Positions 11,172 to 23,527 of a DNA stretch of 33,070 nt are shown one piece after another. The notes under the pieces were generated by a model. That model was not told the DNA's origin. It worked only from the letters and a program-made list of their open reading frames with translations, and made no database searches. This DNA comes from Spiroplasma sp. Lineage in GTDB: Bacteria; Bacillota_I; Bacilli_A; Mycoplasmatales; Mycoplasmataceae. Every line of letters begins with the position of its first letter. The stretch's first letter is position 1. The DNA lies in the NCBI GenBank assembly GCA_022712415.1, contig JALAGN010000015.1, positions 1-33,070 of the forward strand, given 5' to 3'. The translations under genes and the position numbers were made by a program.

Positions 11172-12116
11172 TTAGAACCCTTTCATCAACTCATAGATTT
11201 TTCTAATATTCCTAAACAAATTATTAATCCCCGGTTTGGTAATCGAAATGCCGTTATCTTCCATAAGTTCGACCAACTCACTAAAAGATGAACTTGGATT
11301 TTCTAATCTTAGGTCAGCAAGAACCTGCGCTTTGGGAGATAATTCAGAAAATAAACTTTTTGCTTTAATTTCTTTAATCATCTCAATTTGTTTTTCGGCT
11401 GCCTTAATGGATATTTGAGAATTATGAATCTCAATATTCAAATATCGGTTAACCTGGTTTTTCATTTCACGTTCAGTTCTCGTTGCTTCAAATCGCAATG
11501 CGCATGAGGTGGCATTTACCCTGACAATGAAATCGGACACTTCGTTCGATTTCTTGATATAGCATATTGATTTATTGCGTTTTTTGGTAATTTTAAAATT
11601 AAATTTATGGCGCTGGAGAATCGCAACAAAATAATCGCACGATTCATCATCTTTTAGTTGTAGCTCCAAATGGTAATTTGATGTTTCTGGATCATTTGCA
11701 GATCCACAAGCTACAAAAACCCCTCCAATATAATTTCAAAATAGTTTACTATCATTTAAAATATCTGTATTTAACTCGACCATCTTGTTGTTTTTTTCCC
11801 AGTCAAAAACTTCAAGGTGCCTTAATAATTTTCTCACATCGTCGGTCAAAAATAAAGTGTAAACCTTATTCTTTTTCAATATTCGCGACTCAATAATAGA
11901 AATTTCGATGTTTCCAGTGTAAAATTCCTTTAAATATTTGTATAAAGTTCGAATGATTTTGTTATCAATTGAGGTTAATTTCAACCCAATTCGTTGGTTG
12001 GCGAAGGTTAATTCACCATTATATTTAATAAAACCCGACAGTAAAGCCGCTTTTTCTTCAGATGATAGTTCATCGCGCATGACAATTTCTCTTTTAATAT
12101 CTAGTGCAAACGACAT
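11172..12116 (-). CDS. whiA: WhiA (DUF199) DNA-binding protein, 314 aa
   Basis: ORFs 11172..11669 and 11736..12116 in one frame via TGA; N-term MSFALDIKREIVMRDELSSEEKAALLSGFIKYNGEL and C-term ELSPKAQVLADLRLENPSSSFSELVELM typical of WhiA. Confidence 0.93.
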
Positions 12117-12137
12117 GTTATCACCTACTTAACTAAT

Positions 12138-13412
12138 TTATTTGCTAGCTTTTAATTGTTTTTTTTCTTGGATTTGTTGTAATAAATCACTACTTAAAGC
12201 AAAATATTCTTTTTCATAACGATAATTTGGAATTCTAAATAAGCGCGGGAAGACTCATTGGCAAAGCGCAATGATAATAATCCCTAATACAATTGATGAA
12301 ATAATAATGGCATTTGATGCAACACGATCATAATTAATCAAGGCATCCTCTAATGAACGTCTTTGGTCAATTGCATAACGAACAATATTTCACCCCAAGA
12401 AATATGCCCCTGCTTCAACTCCTGATTTAACAGTTAAAAATCCGTGCGGATTATTCGCTTTCTCTAAAGCGTGTCCGTTGTTTCAAACATCAACGATGTT
12501 TAATTTTGCTTTCGGCAAGACGTGTTCACGATAATATTTCTCGTAATTCGTAACCGCATCTTCCTCAAAAGTCATATAATAAGCATCGTTTCAAATATCA
12601 TAGTAAGTCATTTTATTTTCAACGCGTGCTTTTCCCAAAGTAAAGAAAACTTTAAATGAATATTTTCAATCTAATTGATAAACATCCGGGAATAGTTTTC
12701 ACGGTTTTTTGGAAATTCATCTTCCGAATCCCGGAATGACAAAGGTCACAATTAATCACACAAGCAACAGACCGATTGACTCGTATAAGAAGACCGGTTC
12801 CATTTGGTATATATCACCACGGTGCATTAATAAACCGTTGATTGTTACGCCATCAGTTCCTTCGTAGCGAAATTGTGTATTTGATGTTAATCAATCAGCC
12901 ATTCAAGAAAGTGGATTAGCATCATGACGTGACACGTTGGCAACTGGCATTCCGTGTAGTTCATGGTTAAAGAAGTTTCCTCAACGCCCAACTGCTTGAC
13001 CAATTAAAATATTTGGTACAATGGCGTCAGCATATGTTCACATTGATACTTTGGTGCGAAATCTTCCAATTAAATGGAAAATAATTAATCCTGAGATTAA
13101 TCCGGCAAGCACTCCACCATGGATTGCCATTCCACCTTCCCAGAATTGAAATTTACTTCAGAATCCCGGGTATTCACTTTTGTTAATCTTACCAATTAAA
13201 CTAGCCCCAAATAGTGAAATTGGGACAATGAAAACGGCACCAATCAATAATTCCATAACCGGGATCTTTCGAATTCATAGTTTAACCGCGGCCAGACCAA
13301 TGGCAAGAATCATTCCCATGGTCATTGTGAACGCATAAATATGAAATCAACCATAATCCGGTTGCAATGAATAATGACTTAATGGTTCTCACTCATTCAA
13401 TAAAATAATCAT
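12138..13412 (-). CDS. lgt: Prolipoprotein diacylglyceryl transferase, copy 1, 424 aa
   Basis: Missing from the ORF track (Trp as TGA). Code 4 reading: GGMAIHGGVLAGL, QAVGRWGNFFNHELHG, PVFLYES, VRYAIDQRR; RBS GGAGGG before ATG. Confidence 0.9.
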
Positions 13413-13487
13413 TTTGTTCCCTCCAAACAATTAGATTTTAACATATTTAAAAACCGGAAGGAGATATACAATCATTCCGCCGGTAAT

Positions 13488-13514
13488 AAAAAAAGGCAAT
13501 CAAATTGCCTTTTT
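13488..13514 (-). terminator. Terminator after trxB
   Basis: aaaaaggcaat-caa-attgccttttt inverted repeat with U tract on minus. Confidence 0.85.
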
Positions 13515-13515
13515 C

Positions 13516-14493
13516 CTACTCATAGTCACGATGTTGGATATATTCAACTGCCATTTGACCGGCAAGCGATCCATCAGATGTCGCTGTCACAATTTGACGA
13601 AGTGGCGTAACACGCACATCACCAGCAGCATACAATCCTTTAATTTTTGTTTCCATTTTTTCGTTGACAACAACATAGTTGTTGTCATCTAAAACTTCTT
13701 TTTGTTTAATGAAATTAGTAATTGGTTTAGCTCCAATGAAGGGGAAAAGTGCTGCAGTTTCGTGCACCCTTTCCTCGTTGGTTACGACGTTTTTAATTTC
13801 AATTGATGTAACTTTTTTCTTAGTGATCCCTTTTTCGGGATTGACCAGTTCCGATTCACCGTTAACTCTTGTAACTACGTGATCTAGCAAGAATTCAATT
13901 TTTTGGTTTTCTCTCGCACGTTGTAATGTACGGTCATCAACTCTAAATTCCTGACGACGGTGAATTAAAGTCACTTTTGAAGCAAAGCGTGTTAGATAAT
14001 CTGCTTCTTCAACGGCGGCATATCCACCACCAACAACAGTTACTTCACGATCTCTATAAAAAGCAGCATCGCAAACAGCACAATATGAAACTCCGTTTCC
14101 GTAGTATTCATCTTCACCCGGAATTCCAATTTTGTTTTCTTTTGTTCCCGTCGCCACAATTAAAGCATACGATTTTAAAACGGTTCCGTTCATCAAAGTC
14201 ACTTCGAAAAGCGCATCATTTTTTTGGAACTCTTGAATTCCCGAATACATGAACTCACAATTTTGCGCCATCGCTTGATTGTAGAAATGCATTCCTAATT
14301 CTGGTCCCATGATTGAAGTAAACCCAGGATAGTTTTCGACTTCCGCCGTCTTAATCACTTTTCCTCCTGGCGCTTCTGCTTCCAGAATTAAAACTTTTAA
14401 TCCGGCACGACCAGCATAAATTCCTGCCGATAATCCGGCCGGACCTGCTCCCGCAATAATTAAATCTCAGTCTGGTTTAATATGATTTTTCAT
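13516..14493 (-). CDS. trxB: Thioredoxin reductase (NADPH), 325 aa
   Basis: N-term [38 protein letters not shown]; redox motif CAVCDAAFY; VVGGGYAAVEEADYL; YAAGDVR. Confidence 0.95.
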
Positions 14494-15862
14494 ATAATCA
14501 ACCTTCCTCTCTTCATTTTTTTGGTGCGATAAATTGGGAAAAGACCAATAAAGCAACACCGATGGCAAATATGGCAAAGTACATTAAGCCATCAAGAACT
14601 CAAGACGATTTGATTGAAAGTTCATACTCACTTCTTCGTGTTTCTAAAATAATTCGGACGAATGTATAGAGAATTAAATACACGGCTGAGACAAATCCAG
14701 AATGAATAATAAAATATTTATTGTCATTGTGTAGTTGGTACAATTCTTTAGAATCAAATTTTCATCAATGTGTCAATGCATTGCGCGAAGGACGCTGTAA
14801 TTCTTGAACGTCCTCACGATATTTACTTTTTAATTCTATCATTGAAGTTTTTAATTTTACCCGGTCATTTTTAAATCTTCTTTTTAATTTAATCTTGTCC
14901 ACTTTAAAGCGTTTTTGTAGATTAATTTTACTTTCGACAAAACGATCTCACTTGTCACGTCACTTATCGATTTTATCTTGGGCGGCGTGCGAAGCTGTCA
15001 CATCAACATCGCGTCAGTAATAAGCTTTTTTTCACACACTGTTTAAGCTGTATGAAACTTGACCCTCTTTATTGTAACGATATTTTAATGGTGCTTGTAG
15101 TGGGAAAAAATCAACTTCACTTTCATTCGCTCAACGATATTCTTTATTGTAAGTACAAGGATAAGCGCGGCGATTATATTTTCATGGTTTTTTTGAAAAC
15201 CAACGGCCGAGATTTGGAATGACAAACGAAAGTAGGATAAATAAAATTAGCGTCGCAATCGATTCGTACAAGAACAACGGCTCACGGAAGACAACTTCCG
15301 TCATTTTTTCACCAGTCGCTGGATTGTAAATATAGTAACAACGTTCTCAAATTCAACTTGGTAATCAATTGATGGCGCTTTGGTCCACAACCTTACCTAA
15401 AATTTCGTGGTTAAATAAGTTCCCTCAACGACCAACCGCTTGAGCGATTAATAAGTTTGGCATAATCGCGTCAGCATATGTTCACATTGAAATCATGCGC
15501 TTGTTGTGTTTACTTCATAGGTAAGCAAATCCAACGGCGAACCCACCAGCAAGACCTCCATATAAGTTCATCCCTGGTTCTCAAATGAAAAAGTATTCGT
15601 ATATTTTTCAGTTAAAGGTTGCTGATGTTCCTAATTTCCCAAACAGCGAAGCACATAGCAACCCAACGGGCAAAGCAATCACGATTGTAATTTGTAAATC
15701 AGCAATCGGCATCCGTTTTAAACGAAACTTAACGACACAGGCAATGATCGCTGCCATTGCGCCTAAGAAAATTAGGAATGGGTATGGTGCAAACCATCCT
15801 CATAACATATGATCTCCGGCGTATTTATCAACATCGAAATATAATGTCTGGACACTAATCAT
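14477..15862 (-). CDS. lgt: Prolipoprotein diacylglyceryl transferase, copy 2, 461 aa, with long basic insertion
   Basis: Code 4 reading: GMNLYGGLAGGFAVGF, QAVGRWGNLFNHEILG, EPLFLYES, VRIILETRR; overlaps trxB by 17 nt and hprK via TAATG. Confidence 0.87.
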
Positions 15863-16797
15863 TACTCTTCGTCCTCATTATATTGCTTAAGTCTTTTATC
15901 TAAGATATCAACGGGGCGTTTGTATCCTGTTGTTTGTGTTAGTTTTAATTGTGACACAGCTGTCTCAACAATGTTGGCGATATTACGTCCTGACGAAACA
16001 GGAATTTTAATATAAGGAATTTTTGAACCAAGAATTTTTTCACTTTCAAATTTACGTCCAACTCTTTCATAGTTATCTGAATTTTTTTCAAAGTTTGAAA
16101 GCTCAATAATAATATCGACAGGACTTTCTTCCATAATAATTTGATACCCATAAGTTTCGGCGACATTAATAATTCCAATTCCTCGCACTTCAACCATGTT
16201 GGCAATGATGGGATGCGAACGACCGTAAATATTATTTGCTTTTCGTTTTAAAATAATACGATCGTCTCCGACAAACATGTGGTTCTTTTTAATTAAGTCC
16301 AATGTAATTTCTGATTTACCAATCCCAGATGCTCCCTTGATCAGAACACCTTTCCCAAAAATATTAACAAGCGAACTGTGAATCTCAATACTTGGCGCGA
16401 AGTACTCGTCCATGTATTCCAATAGCTCACGTGAAAATTCACTTGTTGAATCCATGTTCGATTTTAAAATTGGGAAACCTTCTTCGTTAGCGACAGTTAA
16501 TAAAATATCATCCTTAAATTTTTTAGTAATAATGATTCCCGGAATCCCTCAACGAATTAAAGCGCGGTATCGTTCCGCACGTTCTTTCTCATCAAAGTTT
16601 TGCATAAAGGTAAACTCTTTTGTCGACATTAAAATTAAACGGTGTCCGTTATTTCCGCTTTCAAAAAATCCTGAAAGTTCTAGTCCGGCACGGTTTAAAC
16701 CGTAGACAAAAATTTCATTGACAACTTTATCCTTTCCAGTCAAAATTTCTAATTCAAATTGTTCAACAATATCTTTCAATCTTATTTTTTTATTCAT
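15862..16797 (-). CDS. hprK: HPr kinase/phosphorylase, 311 aa
   Basis: ORFs 15862..16455 and 16549..16797 in frame; P-loop GASGIGKSE; VEVRGIGIINV signature. Confidence 0.96.
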
Positions 16798-17512
16798 AAC
16801 TATTTTCTCCTATCGATTGTGAAATCTTTTCCATATTACTTTTTTTATTTTTAAATTCTCAAATTGATCCGTGTTTTAAACATCAGACATCAGTATTGGT
16901 TTGTCATCTGACCAACAACGGGTTCAGTGCCAACAACGAAGTGGTGACTAACGTTGTATAAATAATTAGCACGATTGGATACTTAATTAGTTTAACAATC
17001 ATATTAACAAAAACGGCATTACCTCAACCCATTGAATACAATCAAATTGAATTGAAGATAAATGATTCTAACGCCAGCGGGATCATGTAAAGGATGACGA
17101 TTTTTAAAATCAGTCATTTGTTTTTTTTGAAAACAAAAACCATTGCACCCATAAAAGCTAACATCACTTTATCAAACATAAATCCAGCATGATACATTCC
17201 ACCGACGTTAACAATTGATCCAAGCGAGTCGGCGCATACTGCACCAATAAATCCAACGAGTGGTCCAAACATTGCACCAAGTAGGAATAAAATTCAATCC
17301 CCCAACGCGACCGAAGCTCCGCCAGCGAACGACGGAAGATTATAACTTAATAAATTTGTCAGTAACACGTTAATAGCAATTAACATTGCTGTAATAACAA
17401 TGTGCTTAATTGAAATTTTCTTTCACGTGAATTTTTCAAATGCTAAACAGCCAATTAGAAATAGTAAGCATCCTAATCCAGCTAAAATGTTTGTGATTAG
17501 ATATCAGTTCAT
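16790..17512 (-). CDS. ECF transporter S component, probably folate-type, 240 aa
   Basis: Code 4 reading MNWYLITNILAGLGCLLFLIGCLAF...GGASVALGDWILFLLGAMFGPLVGFIGAVCADSLGSIVNVGGMYHAGFMFDKVML...; multi-TM S-component pattern; overlaps folC and hprK. Confidence 0.75.
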
Positions 17513-18624
17513 TCTCCCACTCATTTCATGTATCATTCGTAAACTTGTGGCACGAAATATAAACTACCACAAACAATTATGTTATTGTTTTTATTATCAT
17601 CTAAAAACTCTTTTCAATCAACCTTTTTGTCTTCAAATTGTTCTGGAACATTTCAAGACTTTGGATGGTCGAACTCAGTCAAGAATACTTGACTCGATAA
17701 TTTCGATAATTGTTTAATCATAACGTCAGCATTTTTTTGTGCTGATGTAGCAAAAACTATTTTTAAATTTGTGGTTGGGATAATTGTTTTTAGAGACTTA
17801 ATCATTTTTGTGACTCCGTCTTCATTGTGACAACCATCAATAATTAGGAATGGTTTTTTTCGCAAGACAGTCAAACGACCAAGCGGTGGTTTAACATCCT
17901 TAATTGTATCTTCATCAATTCCATAATAATTTAAAATTGTTTTTGCTAATCCATAATTATTTCTTTGGTAACTGAAAATGTTCATTCCTTTTTCACCATA
18001 AATAACTTCGTTATAAATCATGTCATTTTTGATTTTGTTAATATGTGAGCGCGAATCGTAAGAGACAAAGATTACAGCATTTTCTTTGGCAATCATTTCT
18101 TTCTCGATGATAATTTCGTCAACAGTCTCACCTAAAATTTCGGTGTGATCCAATCCGATTGAAGTGATTGCAACAGCGACTTGATTTTCAAAAACAGTTG
18201 TCGCATCTTTACGTCCACCGATTCCGGCTTCGATGATGGCAAAATCAATTTTGTTTTCAACAAAATAATTGATGGCAATCAAAGTTCAAATCTCAAAAAA
18301 TGTTAAAGAATATTTTTTGATATCTGCTTCAACATTTTTGATGTGACGCATTAAATCTTCATCACTAATTGGAACATTATTAATTTGAATCCGTTCGTTG
18401 TGATAAAGAAAGGCAGGCGAGACAAATAGTCCAACCTTTTGATATTTCGATTGGAATCCGTGTGATAACAAATTTGAAACTGATCCTTTCCCGTTTGTCC
18501 CAACAACGTTGATGACCGGAAAATTATTTTGAATATTGTTTTTGTCGATGAGACATTTTTTCAAATTGTATTGTTTTTGAAAGTTGTTATCATACTTAAA
18601 AATTTCTTTTGTGACACTAATCAT
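17497..18624 (-). CDS. folC: Folylpolyglutamate/dihydrofolate synthase FolC, 375 aa
   Basis: ORFs 17653..18282 and 18286..18624 in frame; VVGTNGKGSVSNLLS P-loop, FAIIEAGIGGRKDATTVF, SIGLDHTEILG. Confidence 0.95.
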
Positions 18625-21460
18625 TATTTAAGTACTCCTTTAAATATTTTGCTGTATAACTTTCTTTTGATTCACTCACTTGTTCTGGTGTTCCAGAAGC
18701 AACAATGTTACCTCCACCGTCTCCGCCATCGGGACCAAGATCAACAATGTAATCAGAAACTTTTATAAAGTCTAAGTTATGTTCGATTGTTAAAACAGTA
18801 TTACCATTGTCAACTAAAATGTTTAAGACACCAATCAATCTGTTAACATCATCAAGATGTAAACCAGTTGTTGGTTCATCAAGTAAGAACAAAGTTTTTC
18901 CAGTTGCTTTTTTTAATAAGAAGGTTGAAAGTTTAACTCGTTGTGCTTCACCACCAGATAATGTTGTGGCGTTTTGTCCGAGTTTAATGTAACCAAGTCC
19001 AACCATAATAATTGTATTTAGTTTTTCAAAAATCTTTGGAATGTTCTCAAAGAATTTCGCTGCTTCAAAAACAGTCATCTCAAGAATGTCATAAATATTT
19101 TTTCCTTTGAATTTAACTTGTAAAGTTTCTTCGTTGTATCTTCTTCCGTTGCAAACTTCACAAACAACTTCAACATATCCCAGGAATTGCATATCAACTT
19201 TAACAACTCCATCACCTTGACAAGATTCGCATCGTCCACCAGGAACGTTAAAACTAAATCTTCCTTTTTTGTATCCTCTAATTTTTGCATCAGGTGCATC
19301 AGCAAATAAATCACGAATGTCGTCAAACACAGAAGTATACGTTGCAGGATTTGATCTTGGAGTTTTACCAATTGGTTCTTGTGAAATATAAATTATCTTG
19401 TCGATGTTTTCAGCACCAACAATTTTTTTATACTTACCGGTTGCAATTCGTTCTCCGTTAATTTCTTTTTTTAAACCTTTGTAAATTATTTCTTCCATCA
19501 AAGTTGACTTACCACTTCCCGATACTCCGGTGATTGTCATAAATTTTCCTAACGGAATTGTAATGTCAATATTTTTTAAATTGTTTTCAGTCGCTCCAAT
19601 GATTTCAATTTTTTTACCGTTACCGCCACGACGTTTTTTTGGAACGGGGACGAAAAGTTTTTTCGACAAGTATTGTCCTGTAATTGATTTTTCATTTTTT
19701 AAAATGTCATCGAATGTTCCTTCGGCAACAACTTCGCCACCGAACTCTCCAGCGCGTGGACCAATGTCAACAATTCAATCAGCTTCCTTCATTGTATCTT
19801 CATCATGTTCAACAACGATTAAAGTGTTTCCTAAGTCACGTAATTTTTTTAGCGTTGCAATTAATTTATCATTGTCACGTTGGTGTAAACCAATTGAAGG
19901 TTCATCCAAAACATAAAGGACTCCAGTTAATTTTGATCCCAATTGTTTTGCTAAACGAATTCGTTGTGCTTCTCCACCCGACAATGTTGTTGAGCTTCTT
20001 GATAGCGTTAGATAATTCAAACCAACTTCATTCAAAAAGCTGATACGAGAAATTAATTGGTTTAAAACTAAACTAGATATTTTTTTCTCTTGCTCAGTTA
20101 AATTTAATTGCAATAGTTGATTTAATTCTTCGGCAATATTTAAATCACAAAAGTCTGCGATACTTAGTCCATCAACTTTGACACACAAAGCTGTCTCGTT
20201 TAATCTTTTTCCTTTGCAACTTTTGCAAACAATCGCAGCCATATATTTTTCATAATACTTTCTTGCCTCTTCACTTTTAGTTTCAAAATATCTTCTTTGA
20301 ATTAAAGCGGCAACACCTTCGACGTAATCATTTTGTTTAAAAATATTTCCTGACGAACTTTGAATTTCATATTCAATTGGTTCGTGACTTCCTCAAAGTA
20401 TTTTATCAACTTGATCACTCGATAATTTTTCGTACGGAATGTTCATATCAATTTTTGCATAGCGACAAAGAATTTGAAATTTTTGTCACTCAATGTTTGA
20501 CGAACCAATCAAATTTTTTCAATATAAAATTGCTCCACTATTAATTGAAATAGTTTTGTCTGGAACAATTAGATCAATGTCAGCTTCCAAACTTACACCA
20601 AGTCCGGTACAAGTTTCACAAGCTCCAGTTTTTTTATTGAACGAAAATAAATTTGTATCTAAACTCGGAACACTAAATCCACAGATGGCACAATTGTATT
20701 TTGTCGAATACATTTTCGAGTCGAAGTTTTTTTCTGGGTAAGCAATTTTAATTAACCCGTTCGAATATTCTAACGAAGTTTCAATGGCTGAAAAAATTCG
20801 TGAACGCATTTCGTCACCGTCTTCATAAACAATTCGGTCGACAACAATGTCAATATTGTATCTTTTGTTTTGATCCAATTCAATTTCTTCATCTAAGTTT
20901 TTTAATTCATTGTTAACAAGAACACGAATAAAACCATCGCGTGATAATTTTCGAAAGACATCTTTGTGTTTTCCTTTTTTGTCACGAACGTTTGGAGACA
21001 GAATAAAAAGTTTGTCACCCTCTTTAGAATTTTTTTGAATTTGATTTACAATTTCCGTAATCGATTGTGAATTAATTTGTCCGTGCCCGTTAATACAAAA
21101 TGGTTTTCCAATTGCAGAATATAAAATTCTTAAGTGGTCATGAATTTCTGTTGTTGTCCCGACAGTCGAACGCGGATTGTGACTAGTTGTTTTTTGATCA
21201 ATTGAAATTGCTGGACTCAATCCTTCAATGTCATCAACATCTGGTTTCTCAACGGATTTTAAAAACTGGCGCGAGAAAGATGAAAGTGATTCAATGTATC
21301 TTCTCTCACCTTCAGCGTAAATTGTATTGAAGGCAAGTGATGACTTACCACTTCCCGATAATCCTGTGAACACAATTAATTTTTCTTTTGGTAATTCAAT
21401 ATCAATATTTTTTAAATTATTTTCTCTTGCACCTTTTACAATAATTTTATTTAAAGCCAT
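18617..21460 (-). CDS. uvrA: Excinuclease ABC subunit A, 947 aa
   Basis: Fragments 18617..19669, 19775..20242 and 20519..21460 in one frame; GLSGSGKSS and GVSGSGKST Walker A; two LSGGEAQR signatures; CX2C zinc motifs. Confidence 0.97.
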
Positions 21461-21463
21461 ATG

Positions 21464-23446
21464 TTATTCTCCTTCTAGTTCAATAATTAAATCACGGAGA
21501 CGCGCTGCGTTTTCGAAATCCATTTCTTTTGCTGACGCCATCATTTGTTTTCTCAAGTCCGCAATCAATTTTTCACGTTCAGTTTTTTTCTTAGTACTTT
21601 TTAATTTTTCTAATTCATTAACACGATCTCTGATTTGTGAATTGATTGTAATGTCTGTAATTTTTTTAATGATTGTTTGTGGGATGATATTATTTTTTTC
21701 ATTGTACTCTTCTTGAATTTTTCGACGACGAGAAGTTTCGTCAATCGCTTCCTGCATCGAACGTGAAGTTGTGTCTGCATAAAAAATTACTTTTCCTTCT
21801 GAGTTACGTGCAGCACGACCAATAGTTTGAATTAGTGATCGTGTGTTTCTTAAGAAACCTTGCTTGTCTGCATCAAGGATGCAAACCAAACTAACTTCAG
21901 GAATGTCTAAACCTTCACGCAATAAGTTAACACCGACAACAACATCGTAAACTCCACGACGCAAGTCAGCGATGACTTGGTTTCGTTCAATTGTTTTTAA
22001 TTCCGAGTGAACATACGCGGTCTTAATATTTTTTTCTTGCAGGTAACTTGTAACAGACTCCGACATGTTGATAGTTAATGTTGTGATCAACACTCTCTGA
22101 TTTTTTTCAACACGTTTATTTATTTCCGAAATAATATCGAGCATTTGATTTTCGGTTGAACGAATTTCAATCACAGGATCAAGTAAACCAGTCGGACGAA
22201 TAATTTGTTCAACAAATTTTCTGTCAACCAATTCTGATTCGTAATCTCCTGGAGTTGCAGAAGTGAAAATAACATTCTTCATTTTCGATTCGAACTCTGA
22301 AAAGTTTAACGGTCTGTTCTCAAGTGCTGAAGGTAATCTGAATCCATAGTTAACCAGAGTTTCTTTTCTACTTTGACTTGTGTTGTACATCCCATGCAAT
22401 TGCGGAATCATCATGTGCGACTCATCGATCAACATTAAAAAGTCGTCACCAAAATAATCTAACAATGTGAAAGGAGTTGTTCCCGGTTGACGAAAATCTA
22501 AATACATTGAATAGTTTTCAATTCCCGAACACACACCGAACTCACTTAATGTTTCCATGTCGTAACGTGTTCGTTTGTCAAGACGTTCAGCCTCCAACAT
22601 TTTTCCTTCAGCTTTTAATTCTTTGACTCGTGCAACCAATTCTTGTTCAATATTATCGACAACAACTTTCATTTTGTTGTAGTCAGTTACATAAGCTGCT
22701 GCTGGATAAATTGTTAACGTTCTCATCCGATCGATGACACGATTCTCAATTGGCTCAATGCGTTCTAATGATTCAACTTCATCACCAAACATTGAAACAC
22801 GATAAACAAATTTATCTGAATACCCGGGAGCAATTTTTATGATGTCACCTTTAACAGTAAAAGTTCCCATCGAAAGTTCAACATCGTTTCTGTTGTACCC
22901 AGTCTTAATTAAAAAAGTTAGTAATTCATTTTTTTTAATTTTTTGTCCAAGTTTTAATTCAAAAAATATTTTTGAATATTCATTTGGATCTTGCGTTGCA
23001 AAAATGGCAGCGACTGATGCAACAACAATTGTATCGCTACGAAGTGTTAATGCATTAAGTGAACTTAAACGCATCATCTCAAGGTCTTGATTTATTTTTG
23101 AATCTTTATCAATATATAAATCTCGTGCCGGAATATATGCTTCTGGTTGATAGAAATCGAAGTTCGAAACATAATACTCAACTCGATTGTTAGGAAATAA
23201 TTCTTTTAACTCAATGTAAAGTTGCATCGCCAAAGTTTTATTGTGGGTTAAAACTAAAGTTGGCTTGTTAACGTTTTGAATTACGTTTGCCATTGTAAAA
23301 GTTTTACCCGTTCCAGTTGCTCCCATTAAAACTTGAAAGCGTTCACCGTTTTCAAAACCATTTAATAATTTTTCAATCGCAGCCGGTTGATCTCCCGAAG
23401 GAGTCATGTCAGTTACCAAATCAAACTTGTGAATTTCTTTTGCCAT
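21464..23446 (-). CDS. uvrB: Excinuclease ABC subunit B, 660 aa
   Basis: GATGTGKTFTMANVI, helicase motifs, C-terminal UVR motif DFENAARLRDLIIELE. Confidence 0.98.
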   Translation of the reverse strand: MAKEIHKFDLVTDMTPSGDQPAAIEKLLNGFENGERFQVLMGATGTGKTFTMANVIQNVNKPTLVLTHNKTLAMQLYIELKELFPNNRVEYYVSNFDFYQPEAYIPARDLYIDKDSKINQDLEMMRLSSLNALTLRSDTIVVASVAAIFATQDPNEYSKIFFELKLGQKIKKNELLTFLIKTGYNRNDVELSMGTFTVKGDIIKIAPGYSDKFVYRVSMFGDEVESLERIEPIENRVIDRMRTLTIYPAAAYVTDYNKMKVVVDNIEQELVARVKELKAEGKMLEAERLDKRTRYDMETLSEFGVCSGIENYSMYLDFRQPGTTPFTLLDYFGDDFLMLIDESHMMIPQLHGMYNTSQSRKETLVNYGFRLPSALENRPLNFSEFESKMKNVIFTSATPGDYESELVDRKFVEQIIRPTGLLDPVIEIRSTENQMLDIISEINKRVEKNQRVLITTLTINMSESVTSYLQEKNIKTAYVHSELKTIERNQVIADLRRGVYDVVVGVNLLREGLDIPEVSLVCILDADKQGFLRNTRSLIQTIGRAARNSEGKVIFYADTTSRSMQEAIDETSRRRKIQEEYNEKNNIIPQTIIKKITDITINSQIRDRVNELEKLKSTKKKTEREKLIADLRKQMMASAKEMDFENAARLRDLIIELEGE

Positions 23447-23467
23447 CTTTACACATCCTATTCAAGT

Positions 23468-23495
23468 AAAAAAGCACTCGGAAAATTCCTAGTGC
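23468..23495 (-). terminator. Terminator after secA
   Basis: Minus strand GCACTaGGAA..TTCCgAGTGC followed by T6. Confidence 0.8.
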
Positions 23496-23527
23496 GTATC
23501 TTACTGCCAATATATTTTTACAATTGA

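Noticed and set aside
13458-13473. GGAAGGAGATATACA resembling an expression-vector ribosome site
   Set aside because: Plus-strand sequence in an intergenic gap with no plus-strand gene behind it; chance match in AT-rich DNA, not vector contamination.
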